Origin: Synechococcus sp. RedBA-s
Lineage (GTDB): Bacteria > Cyanobacteriota > Cyanobacteriia > PCC-6307 > Cyanobiaceae
Direction: 5' to 3'
Length of the DNA stretch: 64,000 bases
NCBI RefSeq assembly: GCF_024345495.1
Contig: NZ_JAGQBF010000010.1
Span: forward strand, 1 to 64,000
Below the pieces are notes generated by a model. That model did no database searches and was not told where the DNA came from. It saw only the letters and a list, made by a program, of their open reading frames with translations. A program made the translations under genes and the position numbers. The first letter of the stretch is position 1; each line of letters opens with the position of its first letter. Shown piece after piece: positions 51,787 through 62,648 of the stretch.

Positions 51787-53460
51787 TCAGCCACCCGTTC
51801 CCGGCAACTTCTCCAGGCGTGCATCGCGGTGCAGCCGTCCCTGCAGCTTGAGCCAGCTCAGCGACACCGGAGCAGCCAGCACCAGGGGGATCGCCACCAG
51901 GGCTGGACGGCTGCTCGCCGCCAACACCGCAGCAGCCAGGGCCAGGGCGCCGAGCATGATCGTCTGACTGGTGGTCTGTTGCGCCAGGGCCAGACGCCGC
52001 AACAGTCGGTCGGTTTCCCCCGCCCGGATTTGCACCTGCAGGTCGCCCTGCTCGATGCGCACCAGGCTGTCCTCCAGCCGGCGCGGCAGCCCTAGGGCGC
52101 GGCTGCCCACTTCAGCGGCCTGGCGGCTCAGTTCACCGAGGAAATCGTTGGGGCCGTTCCCGCTCGCGGTCATCAGGGGGAGGAGGTAGGGACGGGCAAT
52201 CGCCATCAGGCTAAAGCCGGGGTCGAGGCTGCGGCCCACCCCCTCGAAAGTGGAGAGGGCCCGCATCACGAAGATCAGCTCGGCCGGCAGGCGAAACGGC
52301 TGGCCATAGACCAGGTCGTAGAGGTCGCCGGAGAGCTTCTCGATCACGTTGGTGGAGAAGGGGGGGGTGAGCGCCTCGGTGAGCATCACCCGCACCAGGC
52401 GTCGCACTGGGCCGGGATCCACGTCCTTGGCGATCACCCCGGCTCCCTGCAGCTCGTCCACCAATCCGGCGGCATCACGGGCCGCCGCGGCCCGCACCAT
52501 CCGCCCCAGCCGGCTACGCAGCCGCGGTGAGAGCTGGCCCATCATCCCGAAGTCGTAGTAGATGAGAGCGCCATCGGCGGCCACCGCCAGGTTGCCGGGG
52601 TGGGGGTCGGCGTGGAAGAAGCCGAAGCGCACCAGCTGCTGCAGATAACTGGCAGCCCCCTTCTCCGCCACCGCCGCCGGGTCGATGCCCGCCGCCACCA
52701 GGGCGTCGCGATCGGTGATCTTGATGCCGGGCAAAAAATCAAGGCAGAGCACACGGCGGGTGCTGAGTTCCCAGATCACCGACGGGATGCGGATGCCGGC
52801 ATCGTCGAGAAACTGCTGACGGAAGCGGGCCGCATGTTCGGCCTCCAGACGAAAATCCAGTTCCCGCAGCAGCACCCGGCGGCATTCCTGGGCGATCGAC
52901 ACCCAGTCGCGGCCTTCTCCCCAGCGCGGATGGCGCTGCATCACCGCCGCCACCTGCTGCATCACCTCCAGATCGAGGCGGAACAACCGCTCCAGCCCGG
53001 GCCGCTGGATCTTGAAGACCACCTGACGGCCACTGCGCAGGCTGGCCCGGTGCACCTGGGCGAGGCTGGCGGAGCCCAGGGGCCGCTCCTCGAGATCGAC
53101 GATCTCAGCGCAGCGCCCACCCAGTTCCTCCTCGAGCAGCGCCTGCACCACCGCGAAGGGGAAGGAGGGCACCTGATCCTGCAGGCGGGAGAGCTCCTCG
53201 ACATAGCCGGCCGGCAGCACGTCGGGGCGGGCGGAGAGTAATTGGCCCAGCTTGATGAAGGCCGAGCCCAGGCCCAGCAGCTCCTGGGTGAGCCAATGGG
53301 CCCGCCGCTGCTGCCGGGCCTCCCGCCGCTCCTGGGTGGGGCCGCCGGGATAGGTCCAGTTCTTGCCATCCCACCAGAGACCGCCCAGCAGGCGTAGCAC
53401 GGTCCACCAGATGCGCAGGGAGCGGGCGAAGCCCCGCCAGCGTTGGCGCCAGGCGCCCAT
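51787..53460 (-). CDS. AarF/ABC1/UbiB atypical kinase
   Basis: A 557-aa ABC1/UbiB-family protein. It has the hallmark KxGQ motif AFIKLGQLLSARPDVLPAGYVEELSRLQDQVP near residue 70, then GSASLAQVHRA (Ala-rich nucleotide loop), VVFKIQRPG, FFHADPHPGNLAVAADGALIYYDFGMMGQL (catalytic loop and DFG), and two C-terminal membrane helices (IMLGALALAAAVLAAS, LVAIPLVLAAPVSL). The family supports isoprenoid-quinone biosynthesis or lipid handling; in cyanobacteria several paralogs exist. The start ATG overlaps the upstream gene's stop (ATGA). Confidence 0.92.
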   Translation of the reverse strand: MGAWRQRWRGFARSLRIWWTVLRLLGGLWWDGKNWTYPGGPTQERREARQQRRAHWLTQELLGLGSAFIKLGQLLSARPDVLPAGYVEELSRLQDQVPSFPFAVVQALLEEELGGRCAEIVDLEERPLGSASLAQVHRASLRSGRQVVFKIQRPGLERLFRLDLEVMQQVAAVMQRHPRWGEGRDWVSIAQECRRVLLRELDFRLEAEHAARFRQQFLDDAGIRIPSVIWELSTRRVLCLDFLPGIKITDRDALVAAGIDPAAVAEKGAASYLQQLVRFGFFHADPHPGNLAVAADGALIYYDFGMMGQLSPRLRSRLGRMVRAAAARDAAGLVDELQGAGVIAKDVDPGPVRRLVRVMLTEALTPPFSTNVIEKLSGDLYDLVYGQPFRLPAELIFVMRALSTFEGVGRSLDPGFSLMAIARPYLLPLMTASGNGPNDFLGELSRQAAEVGSRALGLPRRLEDSLVRIEQGDLQVQIRAGETDRLLRRLALAQQTTSQTIMLGALALAAAVLAASSRPALVAIPLVLAAPVSLSWLKLQGRLHRDARLEKLPGTGG

Positions 53461-53801
53461 CAGGCCTGGTCCTCAAGTTGGCGGGAGATCGACGCCACCC
53501 GGGCGCGCAGATCATCGATCTGATCCTGGGGAGCGGCTGCGGCCCAGGCCGTGGCACTGGCCGCAGCAGTGCCTCTGCTGGCGGCCGGGCCGCCTGCCGT
53601 GACCTCGGTTTCGAGCCGCTGGGCCTCCTGCTCCACTTCACTCCAGAACAGCTCCAACTCGCGCCTGAGCCGCTCGGGCGCCTCCTGGGCCAGCACGGCC
53701 AGGCTGGCCGCCGAATCAGCGAAGCCGCTGCCGAGGCGGGCCCCCAGCCGATTCAACGCAGCCTGCAGCAGGGATTGGGGGGCGTGCATCGAAAGGACCA
53801 T
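53460..53801 (-). CDS. Small hypothetical helical protein upstream of the UbiB kinase
   Basis: A 113-aa protein, helical and Ala/Glu-rich (LRRELELFWSEVEQEAQRLETEV; DQIDDLRARVASISRQLEDQA), with a likely coiled coil at the C-terminus. It overlaps the UbiB-kinase start, so the two are probably co-translated. The second Met (MHAPQ, 53789) is an alternative start. Function unknown. Confidence 0.6.
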   Translation of the reverse strand: MVLSMHAPQSLLQAALNRLGARLGSGFADSAASLAVLAQEAPERLRRELELFWSEVEQEAQRLETEVTAGGPAASRGTAAASATAWAAAAPQDQIDDLRARVASISRQLEDQA

Positions 53802-53825
53802 CCGCTCTGGCCAAACTGTGGCAGA

Positions 53826-54353
53826 TCAGGGCTGGCGCTCGGGAGCCGGCGGCGGTGGCGCTTCGAGTGTGGGCGGCTCAGGTTCAGGGATGGGTTCGGA
53901 GCGCGGAGCTTCCTCTGCAGCGCCGGACGCACCGCCGGACTCCGCTGAAGAGCCGCTGGTGGAGTCTCCAGCCTGGCTGCCGCTGGTCTCCTGCTGTTGC
54001 CTGGTCCTTTCGGCCGCCTCGCGCTTGGCCTTCGCCGCTGTCTCGTTCTGCTGGCGTTCCGCCTCGATCAGCTCCAGATCAGCGCGCAGCTCCTGGCGGT
54101 CGGCGCCGTAGCGCAGGCGCAGGCTCTCCAGCGAAGTGCCGGGAAACGGTTTGACATCAAACGTCTGATCCAGCTTGACCGGCCCGCCGGCCTGCAACGC
54201 CAGCAGGCGATCGGTGAGGGCGTAGCCCGAGCCGAAGGCCAGGCCCGCCACCAGGGGCAGCAGCCAGCGGGGCCAGCGCTTTGGGGGTTGGGGAGCCGCC
54301 GCCGCCTGAGGGCTGGATCGGCGGGATCGACGCCGGGCTCCGGCCTCGGACAT
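53826..54353 (-). CDS. Single-pass membrane protein with charged coil and Pro/Glu tail
   Basis: A 175-aa protein from ATG 54353. It has a basic, Ser/Pro-rich N-terminus, one membrane helix (WLLPLVAGLAFGSGYALTDRLLAL, about 35-58), a charged helical region (LRADLELIEAERQQNETAAKAKREAAERTRQQQ) and a low-complexity Ser/Gly then Pro/Glu tail. The topology suggests a membrane-anchored protein facing the periplasm. Function unknown. Confidence 0.6.
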   Translation of the reverse strand: MSEAGARRRSRRSSPQAAAAPQPPKRWPRWLLPLVAGLAFGSGYALTDRLLALQAGGPVKLDQTFDVKPFPGTSLESLRLRYGADRQELRADLELIEAERQQNETAAKAKREAAERTRQQQETSGSQAGDSTSGSSAESGGASGAAEEAPRSEPIPEPEPPTLEAPPPPAPERQP

Positions 54354-54402
54354 GGGGGGCTGGTGGTGGAAGAGATCCCATCCTGCCCGCAGCCGCAAGC
54401 GT

Positions 54403-55665
54403 TCAGGTGGTGTAGTCAGCGTTGATGCGCACGTATTGATCCGAGAGATCGCAGCCCCAGGCCAGGCCCTCACCAGGGCCGTCGCCCACCACCAGGCGGA
54501 TGGCCACGGTGTCGCCCAGGAGTGGATCTGGGTTGAGATAGGCACCGGCGGCCCGCTCGGCCATGTAGCGCGAGGCGGCCGGGCGATCGAAGACCAGGGG
54601 CTGGCCCGCCGCCATCAGCTGGTGCTCCCCCAGCCAGAGGGCCACCGCTTCGGGGTCAAAGGGCACACCGGCGCGGCCCGCTGCGGCCACGATCCGGCCC
54701 CAGTTGGGGTCGCGACCGTGGATGGCGCACTTCACCAGCGAGGAGCCGCAGATGGTACGGGCCATCGCCCGAGCGCCGGCGTCATCCGGGGCGCCCTCCA
54801 CCTGCACCTCGATCAGGCAGGTGGCCCCCTCGCCATCGCGGGCGATCGCCCTGGCCAGGTGCTGCGACACCGCCGTAAGGCCGGCCTCCAGCTCCTCGAA
54901 GTGCTCGAGGTTCAGGGGTTCCCCGGCTGTAAAGGCCAGGTACGTGTCGTTGGTGCTGGTGTCGCCGTCCACCGTGATCGCATTGAAGGAGCGATCCACC
55001 GCCCGCTGCACCATCGCCTGCCAGAGCTCGGCCGGCACACCGGCATCGCAGCTGAGATAGCCCAGCATCGTGGCCATGTTCGGGTGAATCATCCCGGAGC
55101 CCTTGGCCATGCCGCCGAGGCGCACGCGGCGGCCACCCAGGTCAGCCTCAAGACCGATCTGCTTGTCGATCAGATCGGTGGTGAGGATGGCGGTGGCGGC
55201 ATCGGCACCCCCCTCGGGGCTGAGGGCCGCCACCAGGGGATCAAGGCCCGCCAGCAGGATGTCCATCGGGATCGGTACGCCGATCACTCCGGTGGAGCAG
55301 ATCAGCACCTCCTCGGGCGCTAGGCCGAGGAGGTCGGCGGTGGACTGGGTGGCGCGCAGGCTGTCGATCAGGCCCCGGTCACCGGTGCAGGCATTGGCCT
55401 GACCGGAGTTGGTGAGCACCGCCCGGGCCCGGCCGCCGCTGGCCGCGAGGCGCTCGGCGCAGAGATCCACGCAGGCGGCCCGTACGCGGTTGGTGGTGAA
55501 GCTGCCCGCGCAGACCGCGCCTGCCGGCGCCAGCAGCAGCGAGAGATCAGGGTTGCCGGAGGCCTTGAGGCCGGCGGTGATCCCGGCGGCCAGGAAACCA
55601 GCGGGAGCGGTGAGGCCGCCGGGGATCGGGTGCCAGGGAAGGGACACAGCGGCAGGATGACTCAC
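54403..55665 (-). CDS. argJ: Bifunctional ornithine acetyltransferase / N-acetylglutamate synthase ArgJ
   Basis: A 420-aa enzyme of the cyclic arginine pathway that recycles the acetyl group from N-acetylornithine to glutamate. It is autoproteolysed into alpha and beta chains at the Ala-Thr bond in GSGMIHPNMATMLGYL (Thr near 194). Other landmarks are GVTAPAGF-like PGGLTAPAGFLAAGI at the N-terminus, TNSGQANACTG, NAITVDGDTSTNDT and GRDPNWGRI. GTG 55665 is the chosen start, since the longer frame overlaps the divergent coaE fusion gene. It is divergent from that gene with about 20 bp between starts. Confidence 0.93.
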   Translation of the reverse strand: MSHPAAVSLPWHPIPGGLTAPAGFLAAGITAGLKASGNPDLSLLLAPAGAVCAGSFTTNRVRAACVDLCAERLAASGGRARAVLTNSGQANACTGDRGLIDSLRATQSTADLLGLAPEEVLICSTGVIGVPIPMDILLAGLDPLVAALSPEGGADAATAILTTDLIDKQIGLEADLGGRRVRLGGMAKGSGMIHPNMATMLGYLSCDAGVPAELWQAMVQRAVDRSFNAITVDGDTSTNDTYLAFTAGEPLNLEHFEELEAGLTAVSQHLARAIARDGEGATCLIEVQVEGAPDDAGARAMARTICGSSLVKCAIHGRDPNWGRIVAAAGRAGVPFDPEAVALWLGEHQLMAAGQPLVFDRPAASRYMAERAAGAYLNPDPLLGDTVAIRLVVGDGPGEGLAWGCDLSDQYVRINADYTT

Positions 55666-55684
55666 ACCATCCTGCCGAGCCGTC

Positions 55685-57139
<1,455 letters not shown>

Positions 57140-57151
<12 letters not shown>

Positions 57152-57628
57152 GGCCCGCTCCGCCAACGCCGAGGCCCAGTCTTCGAAAGCCCTCAGGTCG
57201 GCCTCCAGCCTGCTCCAGACCTCAGGAAGCGCCTTGATCAAGGCGGTGATGGGTTCAGGGCTCAGCTCATCGGCGTAGAGGTTGCGCACCAGATGCCGGA
57301 AACGCAGATACTCCTGCAGCGACATTTGGGTGCTTTCGCGAAGCACCGCCGGACGGTGATCGGTGGCCATCGCCATCCGCTCCAGCAGCCGACGATGCCA
57401 GCTGTCCCCCTGGCGTGGCGTGCCGCCATTGAGTGTCCGGCTCACCAGCAGCAACGCCCGCTCGATGCCGGTGTAGAAGCTGTGCAGCCGCAACGCTGCC
57501 GCCTCCACGGGGTCAGGGCCTTCCCCAAGTCGAGACAGGCTGCGAACCAGAGTCGCTACCAGGTTTTCCATCCGCTGACGCTCGCGGCGCAGGTCGTCGC
57601 GGAGCTCGCGCAGATCTTCAGGCTGCAT
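57140..57628 (-). CDS. HepT-like HEPN ribonuclease toxin
   Basis: A 162-aa HEPN-domain protein from ATG 57628. It shows ALRLHSFYTGIERALLLVSRTLNGG, WHRRLLERMA and the HepT-like active-site segment YLRFRHLVRNLYADEL. The start overlaps the 3' end of the nucleotidyltransferase gene, as expected for a MNT-HEPN TA pair in which MNT AMPylates the HEPN toxin. It appears intact, unlike the MntA/HepT remnant at 29.1-29.6 kb. It converges with the coaE fusion, overlapping its end by 12 bp. Confidence 0.75.
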
Positions 57629-58028
57629 CGCCGCCGTTGCAACCCGATTCAAGGGGACCGTGGACGCTCCGATCGCCTGCCGTCAGGGCCCTGCCGTGGC
57701 GCAGCAGCCGCTGGGCGAGCTCAGGAGAAAGGTCTTCCAGCCGCTTGAGATCGACCGGCAGCGGACCAGCCGCCTCGGCCAGAGCGAGGGCCTTCAGCAA
57801 CTGATCAGCGGGCAGACCCTGCACGAGCAGATCGAGATCGGAATGCTCCTTGAACCCAGAGCCCAGCAAGGACCCATGCACCCAGAGCCGGCTGAGCTGG
57901 GGCCAATGCTCATACAACGCCTGCGCGGAGCACTCAGCCTGGCTGAGGCCTGCCTGGCGCAGCTGCTCCAGCGCCTGCTGATCGGCCGCGAAGCGCTGCA
58001 GCCAGTAGGTCTCGGCATGGAGCGTCAT
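57618..58028 (-). CDS. MNT-type nucleotidyltransferase antitoxin
   Basis: A 136-aa minimal nucleotidyltransferase with the active-site pattern WVHGSLLGSGFKEHSDLDLLVQG (GS ... DxD). It is the predicted antitoxin of the overlapping HEPN toxin. It sits directly downstream of gatB on the same strand, with about 15 bp between. Confidence 0.8.
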   Translation of the reverse strand: MTLHAETYWLQRFAADQQALEQLRQAGLSQAECSAQALYEHWPQLSRLWVHGSLLGSGFKEHSDLDLLVQGLPADQLLKALALAEAAGPLPVDLKRLEDLSPELAQRLLRHGRALTAGDRSVHGPLESGCNGGDAA

Positions 58029-58043
58029 GGGACAAGTCTGCCT

Positions 58044-59525
58044 TCAGCCCTTGAGCTTCGCCACCAGGATCGAGTTGGCCAGCTTGGGATCGGCGCGGCC
58101 GTCGGTCTGCTTCATCAGCTGGCCCACGAAGAAGCCCTGCAGCTTGGTCTTGCCACCCCGGAACGCCTCCACTTCGGCTGGATGGGCGGCCAGCAACGCC
58201 TCCACCACCGCGCTGATCGCGGCGGGGTCACTGATCATGCCCAGGCCGCGCTCAGCCACGATCGCCTTGGGAGAACCGCCTGTCTCCAGCAGTTCGGGCA
58301 GGATCTCCTTGGCGATCTTGCCGCTGATCGTGCCGTCATCGATCAGACCCACCAGCTCCGAGAGCTCCTCGGGTTTCAGGGGCAGCTCGGTGATCGAGAG
58401 CTTGCCCGAATTGAGATAGGCGGCGATGTCGCCCGTCACCCAGTTGGCCACTCCTTTGGGGTCACCGCCAGCGGCCACGGCGGCTTCGAAGTATTCGGCC
58501 ATCGCACGCTCATCGGTGAGCACCCGGGCGTCGTAGATCGAGAGACCTAGCTGGTCGGCGTAACGGTGGCGCTTGGCCGCCGGCAGCTCGGGCAGTTCGG
58601 CGCGCCAACCCTCACGCCGCTCGGAGGTCACCTCGATCGGGCCCAGATCGGGCTCGGGAAAGTAGCGGTAGTCGCTGCTCCCTTCCTTGCTGCGCATGCT
58701 CTTGGTGTGCTGCTTGCTTTCATCCCAGAGGCGTGTTTCCTGCCGGATCAGCTCACCGGCCTCGATCGCTTTGATCTGGCGGGCGATCTCATGGTCACAG
58801 GCCTTCTGGATCGCCGAGAAGGAGTTCATATTCTTGATCTCCACCTTCACGCCGAATGGTTCATTCGGCCCGCGCCGCACCGAGATGTTCACATCGCAGC
58901 GCAGCGATCCCTCCTGCATGTTGCCGTCGCTCACGCCCAGATAGCGCATGATCCGGCGGATCTCCGAGGCGTACTCCGCCGCCTCCCGACCCGTGCGCAG
59001 ATCGGGCTTGCTCACGATTTCAGCCAGGGCCACCCCGGCGCGGTTGTAATCCACCAACGAATGGGTGCTGCCGGCGAGGCGATCACTACCAGCATGAACG
59101 AGCTTGCCCGCGTCTTCTTCCATATGCAGCCGTTCGATGCCGATCGTCTTGAGGTAGGTGTCCTTGCCCTTCTCGGCCACCTCCACTTCAATCCAACCGT
59201 TCTCAGCGATCGGCTGGTCGAATTGGGAGATCTGGTAGTTCTTGGGGAGATCGGGATAGAAGTACTGCTTGCGGTCAAACTTGCTGTGCTCCGCCACCTG
59301 CAGGTTGAGGGCGAGTGCCGCCTTCACCGCATACTCCAGCACCTTTTCATTCAGCACCGGCAGGGTGCCGGGCAGCCCCAGCACCACCGGATCGATGTGG
59401 GTGTTGGGGTCGTCGCCGTAGTTGGTGGAGGCGGCCGTGAAGATCTTGCTGGCGGTGCCCAGCTGCACATGGGTTTCCAGGCCGATCACGGCCTCCCAGC
59501 ACCCCTCTGCCATCGCCGCACCCAT
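58044..59525 (-). CDS. gatB: Aspartyl/glutamyl-tRNA(Asn/Gln) amidotransferase subunit B
   Basis: A 493-aa GatB, the subunit of GatCAB that activates misacylated Glu-tRNA(Gln) or Asp-tRNA(Asn) for amidation. It shows WEAVIGLETHVQLGTASKIFTAAS, LGLPGTLPVLN, FDRKQYFYPDLPKNYQISQFDQPI, SDGNMQEGSLRCDVNISVR, YRYFPEPDLGPIEV and the C-terminal YqeY-like tail (KGVANWVTGDIAAYLN, FFVGQLMKQTDGRADPKLAN). ATG 59525 is chosen; 59513 is an alternative. The extra open frame to 60512 is the shadow of thiO. Confidence 0.95.
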   Translation of the reverse strand: MGAAMAEGCWEAVIGLETHVQLGTASKIFTAASTNYGDDPNTHIDPVVLGLPGTLPVLNEKVLEYAVKAALALNLQVAEHSKFDRKQYFYPDLPKNYQISQFDQPIAENGWIEVEVAEKGKDTYLKTIGIERLHMEEDAGKLVHAGSDRLAGSTHSLVDYNRAGVALAEIVSKPDLRTGREAAEYASEIRRIMRYLGVSDGNMQEGSLRCDVNISVRRGPNEPFGVKVEIKNMNSFSAIQKACDHEIARQIKAIEAGELIRQETRLWDESKQHTKSMRSKEGSSDYRYFPEPDLGPIEVTSERREGWRAELPELPAAKRHRYADQLGLSIYDARVLTDERAMAEYFEAAVAAGGDPKGVANWVTGDIAAYLNSGKLSITELPLKPEELSELVGLIDDGTISGKIAKEILPELLETGGSPKAIVAERGLGMISDPAAISAVVEALLAAHPAEVEAFRGGKTKLQGFFVGQLMKQTDGRADPKLANSILVAKLKG

Positions 59526-59633
59526 CCCTGTCTCCTGGCTTGAGCTGATCCTATGCAGCGGGCCCGTGCGGAGGGCAGCAGCTGCTGGGGCAGGACCGTC
59601 GCCACGCCTGTGGCGCTTGGATACCTTGAGGCC

Positions 59634-60779
59634 ATGGCATCCCGTGGCATGGATGGAGTCGTGGTGGTCCTGGGGGGCGGCCTGATCGGGCTGACCATCG
59701 CCCACCAGCTGGCCCGCCGCGGCCGGAGCGTGCACGTGCTCAGCCGCAGCCGCAGCGAAGCAGCCGGATTCGTGGCGGCTGGCATGCTCGCCCCCCACGC
59801 CGAGGGGCTGGCGGGCCCCCTGCTGGAGCTGGGCCAGCGCAGCCTGGAGCGCATTCCCGCCTGGGTGGCGGAAATCGAGGCCGACAGCGGCCTTGCCTCC
59901 GGCCTCAGGCCCTGCGGCATCGTGGTGCCCTTCAGCAGCGCAGCTGAACGCGACGCCTACCCCACCGCTCACTTCGGAGAGCCCCTGGATCGCCCAGCCC
60001 TGGAGCGGCAGGTGCCAGGACTGGGGCCCAGCTGGCGCGCCGGCCTGCTGTTCAGCCAGGACGGCCAGATCGATAACCGCCGCCGGCTGATGCGCGCCCT
60101 GGAGCGGGCCTGCGTGGCTCTGGGGGTGGTCTTCGAGGAGGGCAGCGAAGTGAGTGAGCTGCTGGTGCAGGGCGGGCGACTGGAGGGGGTGCGGCGGCGG
60201 CGGATCGAGGGCAGCGAAGCGGTGCTGACCTGCGGTGAAGCCGTGCTGACCTGCGGCGCCTGGAGCGCCCAGCTGCTGCCCCAGCTGCCGGTGCGACCGA
60301 TCAAAGGACAGATGCTCTCGCTGCAGGGGCCGCGCCAGGCCCTGCGGCGGGTGCTGTTCGGCCCCGGCACCTACCTGGTGCCCCGCGACGACGGGCTGCT
60401 GGTGGTGGGGGCCACCAGCGAGCCGGAGGCGGGCTTCAGCGCCGGACTGACGCCCCAGGGGCAGCGGCAGCTGCAGGATGGTCTGGCGGCGCTGCTGCCG
60501 GAAGCTGCCCACTGGCCGCCGATGGAGCGCTGGTGGGGCTTCCGGCCCGGCACGCCCGACGAAGCGCCCCTGCTGGGCCCATCACCGATCGAGGGGCTGA
60601 CCCTGGCCACCGGGCACTACCGCAATGGCGTGCTGCTGGCGGCGGTCACGGCCGATCTGCTGCTGCAGGAGCCGCTGAAGCCTGAGCTGGAGAGGCTGCT
60701 GGCCGCCTTCCGCTGGGACCGCTTCGGGGCTCCTCAGTCCGACCCCTTCAGCTCGCCGTCAGTGACTGCCAGGGTGTAG
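59634..60779 (+). CDS. thiO: Glycine oxidase ThiO-like FAD-dependent oxidase
   Basis: A 381-aa FAD-dependent amino-acid oxidase. It shows the dinucleotide fold VVVLGGGLIGLTIAHQLARRG, AGFVAAGMLAP, RPIKGQMLSLQGP and the C-terminal FAD contact LATGHYRNGVLLA. ThiO makes iminoglycine for thiazole synthesis in thiamine biosynthesis. ATG 59634 or 59649 is the start. A tandem duplication of EAVLTCG sits at 60216-60257. Divergent from gatB. The 3' end overlaps the convergent cyclase gene by 46 bp. Confidence 0.88.
   Translation: MASRGMDGVVVVLGGGLIGLTIAHQLARRGRSVHVLSRSRSEAAGFVAAGMLAPHAEGLAGPLLELGQRSLERIPAWVAEIEADSGLASGLRPCGIVVPFSSAAERDAYPTAHFGEPLDRPALERQVPGLGPSWRAGLLFSQDGQIDNRRRLMRALERACVALGVVFEEGSEVSELLVQGGRLEGVRRRRIEGSEAVLTCGEAVLTCGAWSAQLLPQLPVRPIKGQMLSLQGPRQALRRVLFGPGTYLVPRDDGLLVVGATSEPEAGFSAGLTPQGQRQLQDGLAALLPEAAHWPPMERWWGFRPGTPDEAPLLGPSPIEGLTLATGHYRNGVLLAAVTADLLLQEPLKPELERLLAAFRWDRFGAPQSDPFSSPSVTARV
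60216..60257 (+). repeat. 21-bp tandem duplication inside thiO
   Basis: Two adjacent 21-bp units, each coding EAVLTCG, differ at two bases. The frame is kept and seven residues are added next to the FAD-domain strand TCGAWSAQLL. Confidence 0.85.
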
Positions 60780-62623
60780 ATCGGAACCGCCCCCATGCCC
60801 TTCACCGGCCGCTCACCCAGGGCGCGCGTGGCGACGGTGGCGGCGGTCAGCTCCGCCGTGGTGGCATCGAACAGCACGGGCTGGGCCTCGCTGCGGGTGA
60901 GCCCCTCCAGCCGGCTGGCCAGGTTCACCTTGTCGCCGATCACGGTGAAATCGAGCCGCTCGGGGCTGCCGATCTGACCCACGATCACCTCACCACTGGC
61001 CAGGCCGATGCCGCTGTCGAACGGTTCAAGCCCCTCCTTGGCCCAGCTGGCATTGAGCTCGCGCAGGGCCTGGCGCATGGCCAGGGCGCATCGCAATGCC
61101 GCCTCGGCCTCCTGCTGGGCTCCGCGCCCCAGCGGTGATCCGAACACCGCCATCACGGCGTCGCCGATGAACTTGTCGACCGTGCCGCCGTGGGCGGTGA
61201 TCACCGCCACCATCGCGCCGAGATAGCGGTTCAGCTGGCTCACGTGCCGCTCGATCTGGCCCTCGGCGCTGCGGCGCTGGGTGAGCTGGGTGAAGCCCTT
61301 GATGTCTGAGAAGAGCACCGTGACCGGCAGCAGCCGGCCGCGCAGCATGCCTTCAGCGGCCCGCGGATCGGCCAGGATCTCCGCCACCAGGCTGGGGGCC
61401 ACGTAGCGCTCGAAGGTGCGCCGCAGCCGGCGCCGCTCCCGCTCCTCCCGCAGGTAGCCGTCGCCGCCGTAGAGCAGCCCCATCAGGACCAGACCGGCGC
61501 TGGGCGCCAGCAGCGGCAGCCAGAGGCCGGCCTGGCTCAGCACCAGCAGACCCGCCCCCAGCTGCAGAACCAGGGCCACCGCCACCAGAGTCAGCCGCCA
61601 GGCCAGGGCAGAGCGCCTGAGCGCCAGGCCCCCCACCAGCAGCAGCGGCGCCATCGCCAGCAGGGCCCGCAGCGGCGGATCGGCCGGCCAGGGGGCCAGG
61701 CCATCTCCCTGCAGGGAATTGGCGGTGGCGGTGGCCAGGGTCTCGAGGCCGGAGAGCGGACCGAAGGGGGAGGGGTTGCCGCTCTCCCCCTGGGACACCA
61801 CAGGACCCACCAGCACGATTGCCCCGCGCACAGAGGCGCGCCGGGGGTGACGCTGCCAGCGCTCCGGGTCCAGCACCTCCCAGGCCGGCAGGCGCAGGAA
61901 GCTGCCCTCCGGTCCATAACCATGGAGGGCGCGGCGGGGATCGTCCTGGCGGCTGCGGCGCCCCGCCAGACGCAGGGCGGTGGACGAGAGGGAGGGAAAG
62001 GGCTCCACCTGGTTGGCGGGCAGCAGGCCGCGGCCGTAGGCCTCAGGGTGAAGGGCGCTCTGGCCCGGACTTGGCGGGATGGTGTTGGTCAGGCCGAGCT
62101 GGTCGGGGCCACCGATCGCCGCTACGAACCGATCGGGGCGCACCAGGGTGAGGCCGCTGCCTGTGGCGGCGTCCTGCGGTTCGAGCATCTCGGCGGCCAG
62201 GGCGATATGGCCCTTCTGGCGCTGCAGAAAGCGCTCAAAAGCGGCATCGTCACCGGGGCCGAGGCTGCTGGGACCGGCGAAGATCACATTGATCGCCACG
62301 GCGCTCGCCCCCGCCTCCCGCAACCGTGACGCCAACAACCCATAGGCGGCCCGAGGCCAGGGCAGGGTGCCGATCCCCTGGGCCCAGGGCGGGATCTGCC
62401 CACGGTTCTGGCTGACGAACCAGCCGCCCTGCTGCAGCGTGGCGTCGTCGATGGCGACCAGCACTACCGCCGCCGGCGTGGGCCGAGGCCCGCGCAGCTG
62501 CAGGAGCTGCTGCTCCAGGCCCCGCTCCCAGGGGCGCCACGGTCCCGGCGGCCAGCCGCCCAGGGCCCCGGCCAGCAGCGCCAGCAGCAGGGAGCCAACG
62601 GCCGGTGCTCCGAGCCGCCGCAT
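60734..62623 (-). CDS. CHASE2-domain class III adenylate cyclase
   Basis: A 629-aa receptor cyclase. An N-terminal membrane helix precedes an extracytoplasmic CHASE2 sensor domain (about 30-320; VVLVAIDDATLQQGG, LPWPRAAYGLLASRL, GAIVLVGPVV), three membrane helices (about 325-395) and a cytoplasmic cyclase (about 425-620). Metal-binding Asp residues are in LFSDIKGFT and GDAVMAVFG. Base-recognition Lys is in DKFIGD and Thr in LDFTVIGDKVNLASRLE, a Lys/Thr pair of class IIIb type making cAMP. It lies beside a FecR-domain gene and a second cyclase, all on the minus strand. Confidence 0.92.
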   Translation of the reverse strand: MRRLGAPAVGSLLLALLAGALGGWPPGPWRPWERGLEQQLLQLRGPRPTPAAVVLVAIDDATLQQGGWFVSQNRGQIPPWAQGIGTLPWPRAAYGLLASRLREAGASAVAINVIFAGPSSLGPGDDAAFERFLQRQKGHIALAAEMLEPQDAATGSGLTLVRPDRFVAAIGGPDQLGLTNTIPPSPGQSALHPEAYGRGLLPANQVEPFPSLSSTALRLAGRRSRQDDPRRALHGYGPEGSFLRLPAWEVLDPERWQRHPRRASVRGAIVLVGPVVSQGESGNPSPFGPLSGLETLATATANSLQGDGLAPWPADPPLRALLAMAPLLLVGGLALRRSALAWRLTLVAVALVLQLGAGLLVLSQAGLWLPLLAPSAGLVLMGLLYGGDGYLREERERRRLRRTFERYVAPSLVAEILADPRAAEGMLRGRLLPVTVLFSDIKGFTQLTQRRSAEGQIERHVSQLNRYLGAMVAVITAHGGTVDKFIGDAVMAVFGSPLGRGAQQEAEAALRCALAMRQALRELNASWAKEGLEPFDSGIGLASGEVIVGQIGSPERLDFTVIGDKVNLASRLEGLTRSEAQPVLFDATTAELTAATVATRALGERPVKGMGAVPIYTLAVTDGELKGSD

Positions 62624-62648
62624 CAGCCGTAATCAGATGAGATCAGCA